From assembly GCA_964497515.1 (NCBI GenBank), contig CAZCCV010000002.1, forward strand, positions 62,001 to 126,000: a stretch of 64,000 nt of DNA. The letters are read 5' to 3'. Origin of the DNA: CAZCCV01 sp964497515 (GTDB taxonomy: Bacteria; Armatimonadota; UBA5829; DTLH01). The notes beneath the pieces are model-generated. The model worked only from the letters and a program-made list of their open reading frames with translations, did not search any database and had not been told where the DNA came from. A program made the translations under genes and the position numbers. This document shows, in pieces, positions 43,378 to 52,421 of the stretch (position 1 is its first letter; each line of letters begins with the position of its first letter).

Positions 43378-43734
43378 CTAGTCTGGCAGTTCGGCAATCT
43401 CACCGCCTTTTTCGTCAACAATGCGGATATCCATCAGATCGCCAAAGCGGACAGTCTCAAGAACATAGTTCGGGTGGCTACCTATAGTGACAACAACAGA
43501 GAGTCGTTTGCCTCGTGAGGTCAATTTCTTTCCAGATTTTGCGAGATAAGCGAGCACGGCAGTATCGATGAATGTAGCGGCTTTGAGGTCTACAACAACG
43601 GAGGTCGCATTCTTTGCGGCTTGCCAAAGTCTCAGTCCGAACTCATCCGAGTTACTCAAATCGAGCTCTCCAATGCACTCAAAGACGGTGTCTTGTCCAA
43701 TTTCTGTTATCTTTACCTTTGCTGTGTCATTCAT
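43378..43734 (-). CDS. STAS-domain anti-sigma factor antagonist
   Basis: A 118-residue STAS protein of the SpoIIAA/RsbV type. The fold markers are CIGELDLSNSDEF and VVVDLKAATFIDTAVLAYL. At the phosphorylation site the usual Asp-Ser is Asp-Thr (FIDT), still a possible kinase target. The ATG at 43734 has GAGGAGAG upstream; the frame extends further but is not family-like. It is divergent from gatC and shares an operon with the pseudoprotease-TPR gene. The RsbW-like kinase at 41290 is a likely partner. Confidence 0.88.
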   Translation of the reverse strand: MNDTAKVKITEIGQDTVFECIGELDLSNSDEFGLRLWQAAKNATSVVVDLKAATFIDTAVLAYLAKSGKKLTSRGKRLSVVVTIGSHPNYVLETVRFGDLMDIRIVDEKGGEIAELPD

Positions 43735-43825
43735 AGTGCGCTCTCCTCTTTCACTGCTCTGTGTCATTCCCATTTTGGGTAGATGACAAACCCACAACCA
43801 TTGAAGTCTCGATGTATCTGGTCGG

Positions 43826-43855
43826 TTGCAGGTAAGGCCCGGTGAATGATATAAT
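43826..43855 (+). promoter_or_regulatory. Candidate gatCAB promoter
   Basis: A perfect extended -10, TGATATAAT (TATAAT at 43850-43855), with -35 TTGCAG at 43826-43831 and an 18-base spacer. The predicted start near 43862 lies 24 bases before gatC. This region also separates the divergent STAS gene. Confidence 0.65.
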
Positions 43856-43885
43856 CTCAGCATTCCGAAGCACGAACGGAGAAGG

Positions 43886-44179
43886 GTGTTGAAGCTAACA
43901 AAAGAGCAAGTTGCTCAAATAGCACTTCTGGCTAGACTGGAGCTTTCCGAGGACGAAACCGATGCTCTAAGTTTGCGCCTCAACAGGCTGTTGGAGAGCT
44001 TTGAGTCACTTCAGGAACTCGATACCGCAAATGTCGAGCCCACTTCCCACACAATTCCTGTCCACAATGTGCTGAGAGCTGATGTGGTCAAGCCGTCTCT
44101 TGACCCGGAGGCTGTACTCGCAAACGCTCCTGCACGAATGGGCGATACTTTTGAAGTTCCCAGGATCGTGGAGACATAA
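43886..44179 (+). CDS. gatC: Aspartyl/glutamyl-tRNA(Asn/Gln) amidotransferase subunit C
   Basis: A 97-residue small subunit that wraps around and stabilises the GatA-GatB complex. The N-terminal helix pattern LTKEQVAQIALLARLELSEDE and the VEPTSHTIP loop are characteristic. The start is GTG at 43886 or TTG at 43889; GGAG at 43878 is better spaced for the TTG. It is followed two bases later by gatA in the common gatCAB order. Confidence 0.95.
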   Translation: MLKLTKEQVAQIALLARLELSEDETDALSLRLNRLLESFESLQELDTANVEPTSHTIPVHNVLRADVVKPSLDPEAVLANAPARMGDTFEVPRIVET

Positions 44180-44181
44180 CT

Positions 44182-45645
44182 ATGCCGAATGAACTGTACA
44201 AACTGACAGCGCATGAACTCCACGGACTTATCAGAGCTGGTGAGGTATCCTGTAGGGAAGTAACTGAGTCTGTCCTTAATCGGATCTCAAGTGTCGAAGA
44301 CAGAGTAAAATCTTACGTTACCATAACCAACGAGCGTGCGCTGGAAAGAGCGGATTCACTCGACCGTCGTATTGCAGCAGGCGAACCAGTCGGTCCGCTC
44401 GCCGGCATACCTGTGGCGCTCAAAGACAATATGAACACCAAAGGGGTGTTGACCACTTGTTCATCTAAGATTCTGGCAGACTATAAGCCGGTTTACGATG
44501 CTTCGGTGGTCGAAATGGTAGAGAGTGCAGGCGCTATCGTTGTAGGCAAGACTAACCTCGATGAGTTTGCAATGGGGTCATCTACTGAGACCTCGGCGTT
44601 CTTTCCTACCAGAAACCCTTGGAACACAGACTACGTGCCTGGTGGGTCTAGCGGTGGCTCTTGTGCGGCTGTAGCGGCAGATGAGGCTGTCATCGCACTG
44701 GGATCAGATACTGGTGGTTCTATCCGCCAGCCAGCATCCTTCTGCGGTGTTGTTGGATTCAAACCTACGTACGGCCGAGTCTCGCGATATGGATTGATAG
44801 CTTTTGCATCTTCGCTCGATCAGATAGGGCCAATCACAAAAGATGTCACCGACTGCGCGCTTATGATGAACGTCATTGCCGGGTACGACAGCCTGGATTC
44901 GACTTCTGTTGAAGCTCCCGTGCCGGATTACACTAAATCGCTGATACCAGACGCAAAAGGGATCAGAATTGGAGTCCTCGAAGAGTTCTTCGCTCAAGGA
45001 GTAGATCCAGCGATTGTTGAATCAGTAATGAGTGCTGTTAGGCTGCTCTCGGAACTGGGCGCGGAGCACAAGCAGACTTCAATGAAAATGGTTGAATATG
45101 GTCTGCCAACCTATTTAATCATTGCGCCCGCCGAAGCTAGCTCCAACCTCGCTCGTTACGACGGCGTTCGTTTTGGAATGAGGACAGAAGGCGCATCCGA
45201 TCCGATGTCTATGATTCAGAAGACTCGCGATGAAGGCTTTGGTCCCGAGGTAAAAGAACGCATTATGATCGGAGCCTACGCGCTATCGGCTGGCTTCTAC
45301 GATGCTTACTATCTGAAAGCTCAGAAGGTTAGAACGCTTATCCGGCAGAGCTTCGAGAAGCTGTTTGAGGAGTTCGATGTGCTGGTGGCACCGACGTCCC
45401 CAACCGTAGCGTTTGCAGTTGGAGAGCGAACAGAAGATCCGTTCCAGATGAAACTGGCTGATATACTAACGATTCCAGCTAATATGGCTGGTATTCCCGC
45501 TATCTCTGTGCCGTGTGGGTTCGCTAATGGTCTGCCCATCGGATTGCAGATTATTGGGAAATCGCTCGACGAAGAGACTGTTCTTCGTGTTGCTTATGCG
45601 TTCGAACAGGCGACGGACTGGCACAAAAAGAGACCGGGACTGTAG
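44182..45645 (+). CDS. gatA: Asp/Glu-tRNA(Asn/Gln) amidotransferase subunit A
   Basis: A 487-residue amidase that releases ammonia from glutamine and channels it to GatB. The Ser-cisSer-Lys triad is readable: Lys in VALKDNMNTKG near residue 80, and the two Ser in the amidase signature GGSSGGSCAAVAADEAV (about 154) and GSDTGGSIRQPASFCG (about 174). Length is normal. It lies between gatC and gatB with gaps of 2 and 9 bases. Confidence 0.97.
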   Translation: MPNELYKLTAHELHGLIRAGEVSCREVTESVLNRISSVEDRVKSYVTITNERALERADSLDRRIAAGEPVGPLAGIPVALKDNMNTKGVLTTCSSKILADYKPVYDASVVEMVESAGAIVVGKTNLDEFAMGSSTETSAFFPTRNPWNTDYVPGGSSGGSCAAVAADEAVIALGSDTGGSIRQPASFCGVVGFKPTYGRVSRYGLIAFASSLDQIGPITKDVTDCALMMNVIAGYDSLDSTSVEAPVPDYTKSLIPDAKGIRIGVLEEFFAQGVDPAIVESVMSAVRLLSELGAEHKQTSMKMVEYGLPTYLIIAPAEASSNLARYDGVRFGMRTEGASDPMSMIQKTRDEGFGPEVKERIMIGAYALSAGFYDAYYLKAQKVRTLIRQSFEKLFEEFDVLVAPTSPTVAFAVGERTEDPFQMKLADILTIPANMAGIPAISVPCGFANGLPIGLQIIGKSLDEETVLRVAYAFEQATDWHKKRPGL

Positions 45646-45654
45646 GCAGAGAAG

Positions 45655-47106
45655 ATGACTGAATACGAACCAGTAATTGGAATGGAAGTCCACGCAGAAC
45701 TGTTGACAGAGAGCAAGATGTTCTGTGGCTGCAGAGTTGCTTTTGGAGGAGAACCGAATACACGGTGCTGTCCGGTATGTCTTGGCCTTCCGGGAGCGCT
45801 TCCTGTTATCAATAGTCGGGCAATTGAGCTTACTGCTCGCGCTGCACTCGCGCTCAACTGCGAAATCCCAGATCAGAGCATCTTCCATCGAAAGAACTAT
45901 TTCTATCCGGATTTGCCCAAAGGGTATCAGATATCGCAGTTCGGCGACACACCAATTGGTATTCGGGGTTATGTTGAGATAAATGTCAACGGCAAAACCA
46001 AGCGGATTGCGATAAAGCGTGTTCATCAGGAAGAGGACACAGGCAAACTGCTGCACGTCGAGGGTGACATAAGCCTGGTTGACTACAATCGAAGCGGTGT
46101 GCCACTGATGGAAATCGTCACTGAGCACAATCCTGAGGAGGGGTTCGATCATATTACTTCTGCTAAAGAGGCTCGGGAATATCTGATCAGACTAAGAGCA
46201 ATTCTTCTTTACGTAGGTGTGTCGGATGTCAAGCTGGAAGAGGGCAGTCTACGGTGCGAACCGAACATTTCTATTCGGCCAAAAGGCAGCAAAGAGTTTG
46301 GCACCAAGACCGAAATAAAGAATCTCAACAGTTTCAGCGCAGTCTACAACGGCGTGCTCTACGAGATTGAGCGCCAGAAGAAGGTTCTGGCTCGCGGTGA
46401 GAAAGTCGTTCACGAGACTAGGAGATGGGATGAGTCAAGAGGTGTCACGTCGCCGATGCGCACCAAAGAGCTCGAACAGGAGTATCGCTATTTCCCAGAT
46501 CCAGACTTAGTGCCTCTCTCGCTTACGAGGGACTGGGTAGAGTTGCAGCGCAAGGCACTTCCTGAACTGCCACAAGCGAAGAAGAACCGGTTTGTTCAGC
46601 AGTTTGGGCTGCCGGAGTACGACGCCGAGGTGCTCACCAATTCGAAGGCGCTCGCTGAGTTTTTTGAGAAGTCTGTTGATCTCCACCAGGATGCAAAAGC
46701 AGTGTCTAATTGGTTGATGGGCGATGTAATGAGACTGCTCAACGCTTCCGGTATTGAGATTCAGGATTCGAGACTTACACCTGAGAGCCTGGCCGCTATG
46801 CTCAAGCTGATAGATGAAGGAACTATCAGTGGGAAGATAGCAAAGACGGTGATTGATGAAATGTTCGAAACCGGTAAGCACCCGGCCGAGATCGTCAAAG
46901 AGAAGGGGCTTGTGCAGATAACTGACGAATCCGAAATCGAGTCTGCGATAGATGCTGTGCTTAACGATAATCCTTCGGAAGTTGAGCGCTACCGTGCTGG
47001 AAAGAAAGAGCTACTCGGTTTCTTCGTCGGGCAGGTAATGCGTGCTACAAAGGGCAAGGCCAACCCGGGAGCTGTAAACCGACTGCTGAAAGAGAAGCTT
47101 GAATAG
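45655..47106 (+). CDS. gatB: Asp/Glu-tRNA(Asn/Gln) amidotransferase subunit B
   Basis: A 483-residue subunit that activates the misacylated Glu- or Asp-tRNA and transfers ammonia to it. The N-terminal cradle domain begins EPVIGMEVHAELLTESKMFC, with the zinc-type cysteines C..C and CCPVCLGLPG. The kinase-like core includes FYPDLPKGYQISQ. The C-terminal YqeY-like tail ends with FFVGQVMRATKGKANPGAVN. With gatC and gatA it forms a complete heterotrimer, showing that Gln-tRNA and/or Asn-tRNA is made by the indirect route. Confidence 0.97.
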   Translation: MTEYEPVIGMEVHAELLTESKMFCGCRVAFGGEPNTRCCPVCLGLPGALPVINSRAIELTARAALALNCEIPDQSIFHRKNYFYPDLPKGYQISQFGDTPIGIRGYVEINVNGKTKRIAIKRVHQEEDTGKLLHVEGDISLVDYNRSGVPLMEIVTEHNPEEGFDHITSAKEAREYLIRLRAILLYVGVSDVKLEEGSLRCEPNISIRPKGSKEFGTKTEIKNLNSFSAVYNGVLYEIERQKKVLARGEKVVHETRRWDESRGVTSPMRTKELEQEYRYFPDPDLVPLSLTRDWVELQRKALPELPQAKKNRFVQQFGLPEYDAEVLTNSKALAEFFEKSVDLHQDAKAVSNWLMGDVMRLLNASGIEIQDSRLTPESLAAMLKLIDEGTISGKIAKTVIDEMFETGKHPAEIVKEKGLVQITDESEIESAIDAVLNDNPSEVERYRAGKKELLGFFVGQVMRATKGKANPGAVNRLLKEKLE

Positions 47107-47163
47107 CCAAAGAAGGCAGTAGCCTGCAAATCGATCTTCAAGATATGTTGTCTGAGGTGTTTC

Positions 47164-47979
47164 ATGGAATCTATCGGTGAGAAACTGAAAAACGCGCGCA
47201 TCGAAAAAGGCTTGAGTCTTGCTGATGCCTATGAATCGACCCGAATTACAATGCAGAATCTGGCGGCGTTGGAGGAAGATCGCTTCGACGCATTTGCAAA
47301 TAGGGTGTATGCCAGAGCATTTTTAAGAGACTATGCAAACTATCTGGACGTAGACAGCACCGAATTGCTTCAGCAGTATGAAACACTGTGGAATATGGAA
47401 GCGCAAGCCGCTGCTGTACCGCCGAAGAAATCCAGGTCGCGGGCTGCGGCTTTTGTTGTGATTCTGCTGCTTCTTATTGGTACAGGCGGTGCCACATATT
47501 ACTATTTGACATCAATGCAGCCTGTTCCAAAAACTGTCTCTTCAAAGTCGGAAACAAAGGCTAAGCCGGTAGAGCAAGCCAAATCAGCCAAACCCGCCAA
47601 ACCAGACACGAAAGTGGCCGAAACTCAACCCACAACTGTAGATGCAGGCTCCGCTGGTAACAAAGATACTCCAGAAGAACAAAAAGAACCGAAAGACACC
47701 GGCTTGCTGCCGGCTGCGCCGCCAGGAATGGTTCAGGTGGTCTTCAAAGCGGTAGAAGGAGCATCGTGGGTCGATGTGAAGCGAGATGGCAAAAGAGAAG
47801 TGATCACAACTCTGCAGCAGGGACAGTCATACTCTGTGGCTCCAGCTAAATCAATTCATATAAGAGCCGGTAATTCCGGAAACCTGCATGCTATTGTGAA
47901 TGGCAAAGACCTTGGCCCCATCGGACCGAAAGGCCAACCGAAGAACGCCGAATACAAAGCGGAGAACTTCCAACAGTAG
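47164..47979 (+). CDS. rodZ: RodZ-like cell-shape protein (HTH, one TM helix, DUF4115)
   Basis: A 271-residue bitopic protein. The N-terminal Xre-type HTH domain (IGEKLKNARIEKGLSLADAY, residues 4-75) lacks features needed for operator recognition in family members and binds MreB in RodZ. A helix (AAFVVILLLLIGTGGATYYY) lies near residues 95-115, then a Lys/Pro/Ala-rich linker, and a DUF4115 domain (VQVVFKAVEGASWVDVKRDG) in the periplasm. The ATG has GAGGTG six bases upstream. A terminator-like hairpin follows 13 bases after the stop. MreB is not in the window. Confidence 0.88.
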   Translation: MESIGEKLKNARIEKGLSLADAYESTRITMQNLAALEEDRFDAFANRVYARAFLRDYANYLDVDSTELLQQYETLWNMEAQAAAVPPKKSRSRAAAFVVILLLLIGTGGATYYYLTSMQPVPKTVSSKSETKAKPVEQAKSAKPAKPDTKVAETQPTTVDAGSAGNKDTPEEQKEPKDTGLLPAAPPGMVQVVFKAVEGASWVDVKRDGKREVITTLQQGQSYSVAPAKSIHIRAGNSGNLHAIVNGKDLGPIGPKGQPKNAEYKAENFQQ

Positions 47980-47991
47980 ACTTGAAGCAAT

Positions 47992-48022
47992 GGGCCGGCA
48001 CAGAAGCCGGCTCATATTCTAA
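47992..48022 (+). terminator. Terminator-like hairpin after rodZ
   Basis: GGGCCGGC pairs with GCCGGCTC (eight pairs, one G-T) around ACAGAA, then ATATTCTAATTT. The stem is strong and the T-run interrupted. The rest of the 183-base gap to surE holds no recognised element. Confidence 0.6.
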
Positions 48023-48162
48023 TTTGCACCTCTCCGTCCTTGCACAACCAGCACTGGTCTTCCCCTTCTAAAGGAAATTACGGCTACTTTGGCTAAGTAT
48101 GGTTTCGGGTGTCTCGCCAACAGAGACACAGTATACGAAAGGACAGGTTTCCCAGGCACCCA

Positions 48163-48957
48163 ATGACTATTCTCATTACCAACGATGACGGCATTCACTC
48201 AGAAGGAATCCTCGCTCTAAAGACAGCACTCAAAACTGTTGGAAAGGTGCTTGTAGTAGCACCAGACCGCCCGAGGAGCGCATCGGGACATTCTATAACA
48301 CTTCACAAACCCCTCCGCGTTCACAGAGTGAGGATGGCTGATGGCGAGTATGGTTTTGCTTCCAATGGCACTCCTTCAGATTGTGTGTCTCTAGGTGTTT
48401 TGGACCTCGCTGAATCGAAGGTTGATCTTGTAGTGTCGGGAATCAATCACGGTCCGAACCTGGGATGGGATCTCACATATTCTGGCACCGTTTCTGCAGC
48501 GATGGAAGGGGCTGTAATGGGGATACAGTCGTTTGCAGTATCCGTTGCAGCATTCGATCATCCAAGATACGAGTATGCAGCCAGTTTTTCTGCTCACTTG
48601 GCTAGGATTCTATTCGAGAATAAACTGCCGGAGAGCGTGCTTCTCAACGTAAATGTTCCTGCAGCTCCACCGGAAGAGATAAAAGAGATCGAAATCACAA
48701 AGCAGGGCAAACGGCACTATGGTGGAAAACTCGACAAGAGAGTCGATCCCGCCGGACGCGCTTACTATTGGCTGGGTGGTGAACCTCCCACAGACGAAGC
48801 AGGCGACGGAACCGATGTTAAAGCGATTGCAGAAGGCAGAGTATCTGTCACGCCTGTGCATCTCGACCTCACTGGCTACTCGGTGCTGGAACAGGTCGAA
48901 AAATGGGGTGTTAAAGCATTTTATTACTTTGCAGGGCACAGCCAACAAAACGGCTAA
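48163..48957 (+). CDS. surE: 5'/3'-nucleotidase SurE
   Basis: A 264-residue metal-dependent phosphatase of nucleoside monophosphates linked to stationary-phase survival. The N-terminal ILITNDDGIHSEGI gives the paired Asp metal ligands, and the second motif SGINHGPNLGWDLTYSGTVS contains the Asn ligand. The ATG at 48163 is used because it begins the conserved MTILITNDDG. An in-frame GTG at 48109 would add 18 unlike residues. The Shine-Dalgarno sequence is weak. A ThuA-like gene follows 53 bases later in the same direction. Confidence 0.95.
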   Translation: MTILITNDDGIHSEGILALKTALKTVGKVLVVAPDRPRSASGHSITLHKPLRVHRVRMADGEYGFASNGTPSDCVSLGVLDLAESKVDLVVSGINHGPNLGWDLTYSGTVSAAMEGAVMGIQSFAVSVAAFDHPRYEYAASFSAHLARILFENKLPESVLLNVNVPAAPPEEIKEIEITKQGKRHYGGKLDKRVDPAGRAYYWLGGEPPTDEAGDGTDVKAIAEGRVSVTPVHLDLTGYSVLEQVEKWGVKAFYYFAGHSQQNG

Positions 48958-49010
48958 CTCTTTCTTAGTAGGTTAGGCTCCAAGTTGCGATAAGCCAAAG
49001 GAGGACGGCA

Positions 49011-49748
49011 TTGGCAAAAACAATTCGAGTCACAGTCTGGAATGAGTACAGGCACGAAAAGCATCCGGATAGAGAACCCGCGAAAGTCTATCCTGAGGGG
49101 ATGCACGCCGCAATTGCTAAGCATCTGAGTGCTCAGCCCGGTCTCGAACTCCGTACAGCTACACAGGATGAGCCCGAGCACGGGCTTACCGAAGAAGTTC
49201 TGGCAAACACCGACGTTCTGACGTGGTGGGGGCACATAGCTCACCATGAGGTATCGGATGATATTGTCAACCGAGTACATAAACGTGTTGTCGAAGATGG
49301 CATGGGGTTGATTGTTCTGCACTCTGGCCATTTGTCGAAACCGTTTGTGAAGCTGATGGGAACTGCTTGCACGCTTAAATGGCGGGAGGCGGGAGAGAAA
49401 GAGCGGCTTTGGGTTATCGACCGATCACACCCAATTGTCGAAGGTGTGCCCGACTATTTTGAGCTTCCACATACCGAGATGTACGGTGAGCCTTTCAGCA
49501 TACCCGCTCCGGATGAACTCGTGTTCGTGAGCTGGTTCCAGGGTGGGGAAGTGTTCCGCAGTGGATGCTGCTGGCACAGAGGCCGGGGGAAGGTCTTCTA
49601 CTTCCGACCGGGACACGAGACATTCCCTATCTTCTACGATGAGAATGTGCTTAGGGTAATCACAAACGCTGTTCGCTGGGCTGCTCCTGTAGCCGGGCCA
49701 GCAATGGCGTCTGGAGCTTCATGCCCGCCACTCGAGAGCCTGGATTAG
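49011..49748 (+). CDS. ThuA-domain protein (trehalose-utilisation-like)
   Basis: A 245-residue cytoplasmic protein of the ThuA family with a class I amidotransferase-like fold. It has TVWNEYRHEK at the start, VLTWWGHIAHHEVSDDIV near residue 63, GMGLIVLHSGHLSKPF near 98, and a C-terminal GRGKVFYFRPGHETFP segment. ThuA proteins are linked to trehalose or other disaccharide metabolism, but the reaction is not settled. The TTG start has AGGAGG at a good distance. It lies downstream of surE and convergent with the pyruvate dehydrogenase operon. Confidence 0.88.
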   Translation: MAKTIRVTVWNEYRHEKHPDREPAKVYPEGMHAAIAKHLSAQPGLELRTATQDEPEHGLTEEVLANTDVLTWWGHIAHHEVSDDIVNRVHKRVVEDGMGLIVLHSGHLSKPFVKLMGTACTLKWREAGEKERLWVIDRSHPIVEGVPDYFELPHTEMYGEPFSIPAPDELVFVSWFQGGEVFRSGCCWHRGRGKVFYFRPGHETFPIFYDENVLRVITNAVRWAAPVAGPAMASGASCPPLESLD

Positions 49749-49792
49749 CCAACAGGGTTGATCTTGTCACTTGTTTGGGGCAAAGGTTAGGT

Positions 49793-49823
49793 TCTGGTCT
49801 GAAGCCGTGCTCTTCAGACCAGA
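49793..49823. repeat. 12-bp inverted repeat between convergent operons
   Basis: TCTGGTCTGAAG (49793-49804) and CTTCAGACCAGA (49812-49823) form a perfect stem with a 7-base loop, extended outward by two more GC pairs after one mismatch. It lies between the ThuA-like gene and the minus-strand E2 gene, so it may terminate both transcripts, though neither strand has a clear T-run. The remaining bases to 49962 include an orphan AAAGGAGGTG with no usable start behind it. Confidence 0.6.
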
Positions 49824-49962
49824 GCCAGAAGAAAGGAGGTGAAAAGAGAAAAGGATACTGTTTGTCTCTTTCTACTTCTTATACGACTCTTTCACCACAT
49901 TAGTTCCCAGATTATCGTACTGTTTCGGTCTGAAATATACTCCCAAAGAGCAGGCTTATCGC

Positions 49963-51237
49963 TCACTCCAACAGAGTCATCGGATGCTCTAGTGCGTGCT
50001 TCAGATCTCTCAAGAATTCTGCCACTCTCGCTCCGTCTACTACTCTGTGGTCAGCGGAAACAGTCAGTCTCATCTTCTTTCTGATCTTGACCTCGTCATC
50101 CACTACAACGGGCTGAGGTATCGCGGCACCAACCGCCAGAATTGCTGCCTGTGGCGGCACGATTATTGCCTGGAACTCGTCTACTTCGTACATTCCGAGG
50201 TTGGTTATAGAGAATGTTGCACCAGAATACTCGTCTGGACGAATCTCTCCTTGTCTTGCGCGATTGATCAAGTCCCGCGCTTCACTCGAAATATCAGAGA
50301 GTGACTTGTTGGCGCAGTCACGAACCACGGGTGTGATGAGGCCGTCTGGGAGAGCTACTGCGATGCCAATATTTATCGAGTCGTGCATCTTAATCCTGTA
50401 GCCTTCTTCGTACGATGCATTCATAACATCGTGCTTTGCCAGGCTCATCGCAGCAGCCTTGATTACGATGTCGTTCACACTGATCTTCTGGTCGGGTTCA
50501 CGCGTGGAGTTGATTCGTTCCCGAATACGGAGAGCTTCATCCATAATCACACTGGTGCTTACGTAGAAGTGTGGTGTTGTCGTCTTGCTTTCCGTCATAC
50601 GTTTGGCCACAGTCTCCCATATCCGCCCTATAGGAACCGCTGATTCAACGCGCCTTTCAGGAACCGGAGCAGCGGGTGGCTCGACCTTTGCAGGGCGATC
50701 CTTCTCCTCTGGCCGCAAGACTGGTTTGCCAATTCGTTCTATGTGCCTCTTCACATCAGCTTCCACGATTCGCCCGCCGGGGCCTGTGCCAGTTACTTCG
50801 CTCAGTTCAACTCCGGCATCTAATGCTATTTTGCGGGCAAGCGGAGATGCTTTGGGTGTAGGACTCTCCCTGCCCGCATCTTGCACTGGTTGCACACTCG
50901 GTTCAGGTGGAGGTGTGGGTTTCTTCTCATCTTCCTCTGCAATTGGCGGAGGTGGGGGAGTAGGAGCCTCTTCCTTTTTCTCCTCAGCTATGCTCGCAGC
51001 TCCAGCGGAGGATATGATTCCTATGGATGTGCCAATGGGAGCACTTTCGCCTTCTTGAACAGAAATCTGCTGCAATACTCCGGATTCAGGCGCTTCCAGT
51101 TCAACATTCGCTTTGTCAGTTTCGATCTCTGCTATTGGTTCGCCTTTCTGTATCTCATCTCCAACGTGTTTTATCCAACGGAGAACCTTTCCTTCCTCCA
51201 TTGCATCACTCATTTTTGGCATTATGATTTCAGCCAT
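49963..51237 (-). CDS. pdhC: Dihydrolipoamide acyltransferase (pyruvate dehydrogenase E2)
   Basis: A 424-residue E2 core subunit. Residues 1-80 are one lipoyl domain with the lipoylated Lys in EIETDKANVELEAP. A Pro/Glu-rich swinging linker follows. The peripheral-subunit-binding domain (ASPLARKIALDAGVELSEV) is near residue 130. The catalytic domain starts near 195 and ends with the active-site motif TVSADHRVVDGARVA. It transfers the acetyl group to CoA. AGGAGGT precedes the ATG. It is the third gene of the E1alpha-E1beta-E2 operon, and E3 (lpd) is not beside it. Gene context with this E1 type makes pyruvate the likely substrate, but branched-chain 2-oxoacids are not excluded. Confidence 0.94.
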   Translation of the reverse strand: MAEIIMPKMSDAMEEGKVLRWIKHVGDEIQKGEPIAEIETDKANVELEAPESGVLQQISVQEGESAPIGTSIGIISSAGAASIAEEKKEEAPTPPPPPIAEEDEKKPTPPPEPSVQPVQDAGRESPTPKASPLARKIALDAGVELSEVTGTGPGGRIVEADVKRHIERIGKPVLRPEEKDRPAKVEPPAAPVPERRVESAVPIGRIWETVAKRMTESKTTTPHFYVSTSVIMDEALRIRERINSTREPDQKISVNDIVIKAAAMSLAKHDVMNASYEEGYRIKMHDSINIGIAVALPDGLITPVVRDCANKSLSDISSEARDLINRARQGEIRPDEYSGATFSITNLGMYEVDEFQAIIVPPQAAILAVGAAIPQPVVVDDEVKIRKKMRLTVSADHRVVDGARVAEFLRDLKHALEHPMTLLE

Positions 51238-51338
51238 CGAGACAACCTCCTGAACAAGCTACAATCGCGTATCATCTGATACATAGAGAGCCACCTCTTC
51301 TTTGTATAGACTCCCGAGCATACGGACTCGCGATCTCT

Positions 51339-52373
51339 CTATTCGTGTTTTAGCTCCATTATCTCTTTGGTTGCGCGCCGAAGCGGTAGACGGCACTCGT
51401 GCCCAATTGCACAGCGGACAGCGTTAATCACTTTCGCCTCATCCGGTAGTGCAGAGCGTTCCAGATTCTTGGAGTAGGGCATTGGTACATCCTCTGAAGT
51501 GACCCGGAAGATAGGCGCATCGAAGTAATCGAAGGCTGTCTCCTGCAATCTGGCCATAATCTCTGCACCGGCTCCGCAGGTAGGCCAGTCTTCTTCTACG
51601 ATAACTGCTCGATGGGTCTTTTTAACAGATTCTGTGAGAGTGTCGACATCTAGCGGTCTGAGGCTTCGAAGGTCGATTACTTCCGCCTCAATTCCTTCCG
51701 CCGAAAGTGTGTTTGCGGCAGAGAGTGCAATCTGTGTAGTTCTAAGATAGGTGATGATTGTTACATCCTTACCCTCTCTCTTTACGTCTGCCACACCTAT
51801 CGGAATTGTGTATTCTTCCTCTGGAACCTCGCCTTTTACAGTGTATAGGAGTTCGTGCTCAAGGAATATCACAGGGTTTTCGTCGCGAATGGCGCTCTTT
51901 AGTAGCCCTTTGGCATCGTACGGTGAAGCAGCAGCGACTACTTTGAGGCCAGGCACGTGCATAAACCACGATTCCAGGTTCTGGGAATGTTGTGCACCGA
52001 GCTGCATTCCAGCTCCTTGTGGCGCGCGAATCACTAGCGGCACTTTTATCTGTCCACCCGACATATAACGGAGCTTTGCAGCGTGGTTGACTATTTGATC
52101 CATCGCGAGGAGTGCGAAGTTCACAGTCATCATCTCGACAACCGGTCTCAACCCTACCATTGCCGCTCCGATTCCTGCGCCAGCAATCGCTTCTTCCGAT
52201 ATCGGGGTATCCAGAACCCGTTTTTCGCCAAACTCCGCCAACAGATTTTCAGTTACACGGTAAGCACCTTGGTATTCGGCAACTTCCTCACCCATAATGA
52301 ACACGTTTGGGTCTCGGCGCATTTCTTCTCGAAGAGCAAGATTGAGCGCTTGTCTGTACATCATAACCGGCAT
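51339..52373 (-). CDS. pdhB: Pyruvate dehydrogenase E1 component, beta subunit
   Basis: A 344-residue subunit that with E1alpha forms the thiamine-diphosphate-dependent decarboxylase. It has the E1beta hallmarks ALREEMRRDPNVFIMGEEV, DTPISEEAIAGAGIGAAM and EDWPTCGAGAEIMA. GGAGGTG lies nine bases before the ATG. It sits 48 bases after E1alpha and 101 bases before E2 on the minus strand, so the three are cotranscribed. Length is about 20 residues above the usual because of a C-terminal extension (RRATKEIMELKHE). Confidence 0.95.
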   Translation of the reverse strand: MPVMMYRQALNLALREEMRRDPNVFIMGEEVAEYQGAYRVTENLLAEFGEKRVLDTPISEEAIAGAGIGAAMVGLRPVVEMMTVNFALLAMDQIVNHAAKLRYMSGGQIKVPLVIRAPQGAGMQLGAQHSQNLESWFMHVPGLKVVAAASPYDAKGLLKSAIRDENPVIFLEHELLYTVKGEVPEEEYTIPIGVADVKREGKDVTIITYLRTTQIALSAANTLSAEGIEAEVIDLRSLRPLDVDTLTESVKKTHRAVIVEEDWPTCGAGAEIMARLQETAFDYFDAPIFRVTSEDVPMPYSKNLERSALPDEAKVINAVRCAIGHECRLPLRRATKEIMELKHE

Positions 52374-52421
52374 TATTTCACACCTCCGGAGAGCATATTG
52401 TCGCTAATTTTCGACTGACCT

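Noticed and set aside
49839..50084. Small gene behind the strong AAAGGAGGTG sequence
   Set aside because: The GTG start lies inside the ribosome-binding motif itself, the product is not protein-like, and it overlaps the antisense end of the E2 gene.
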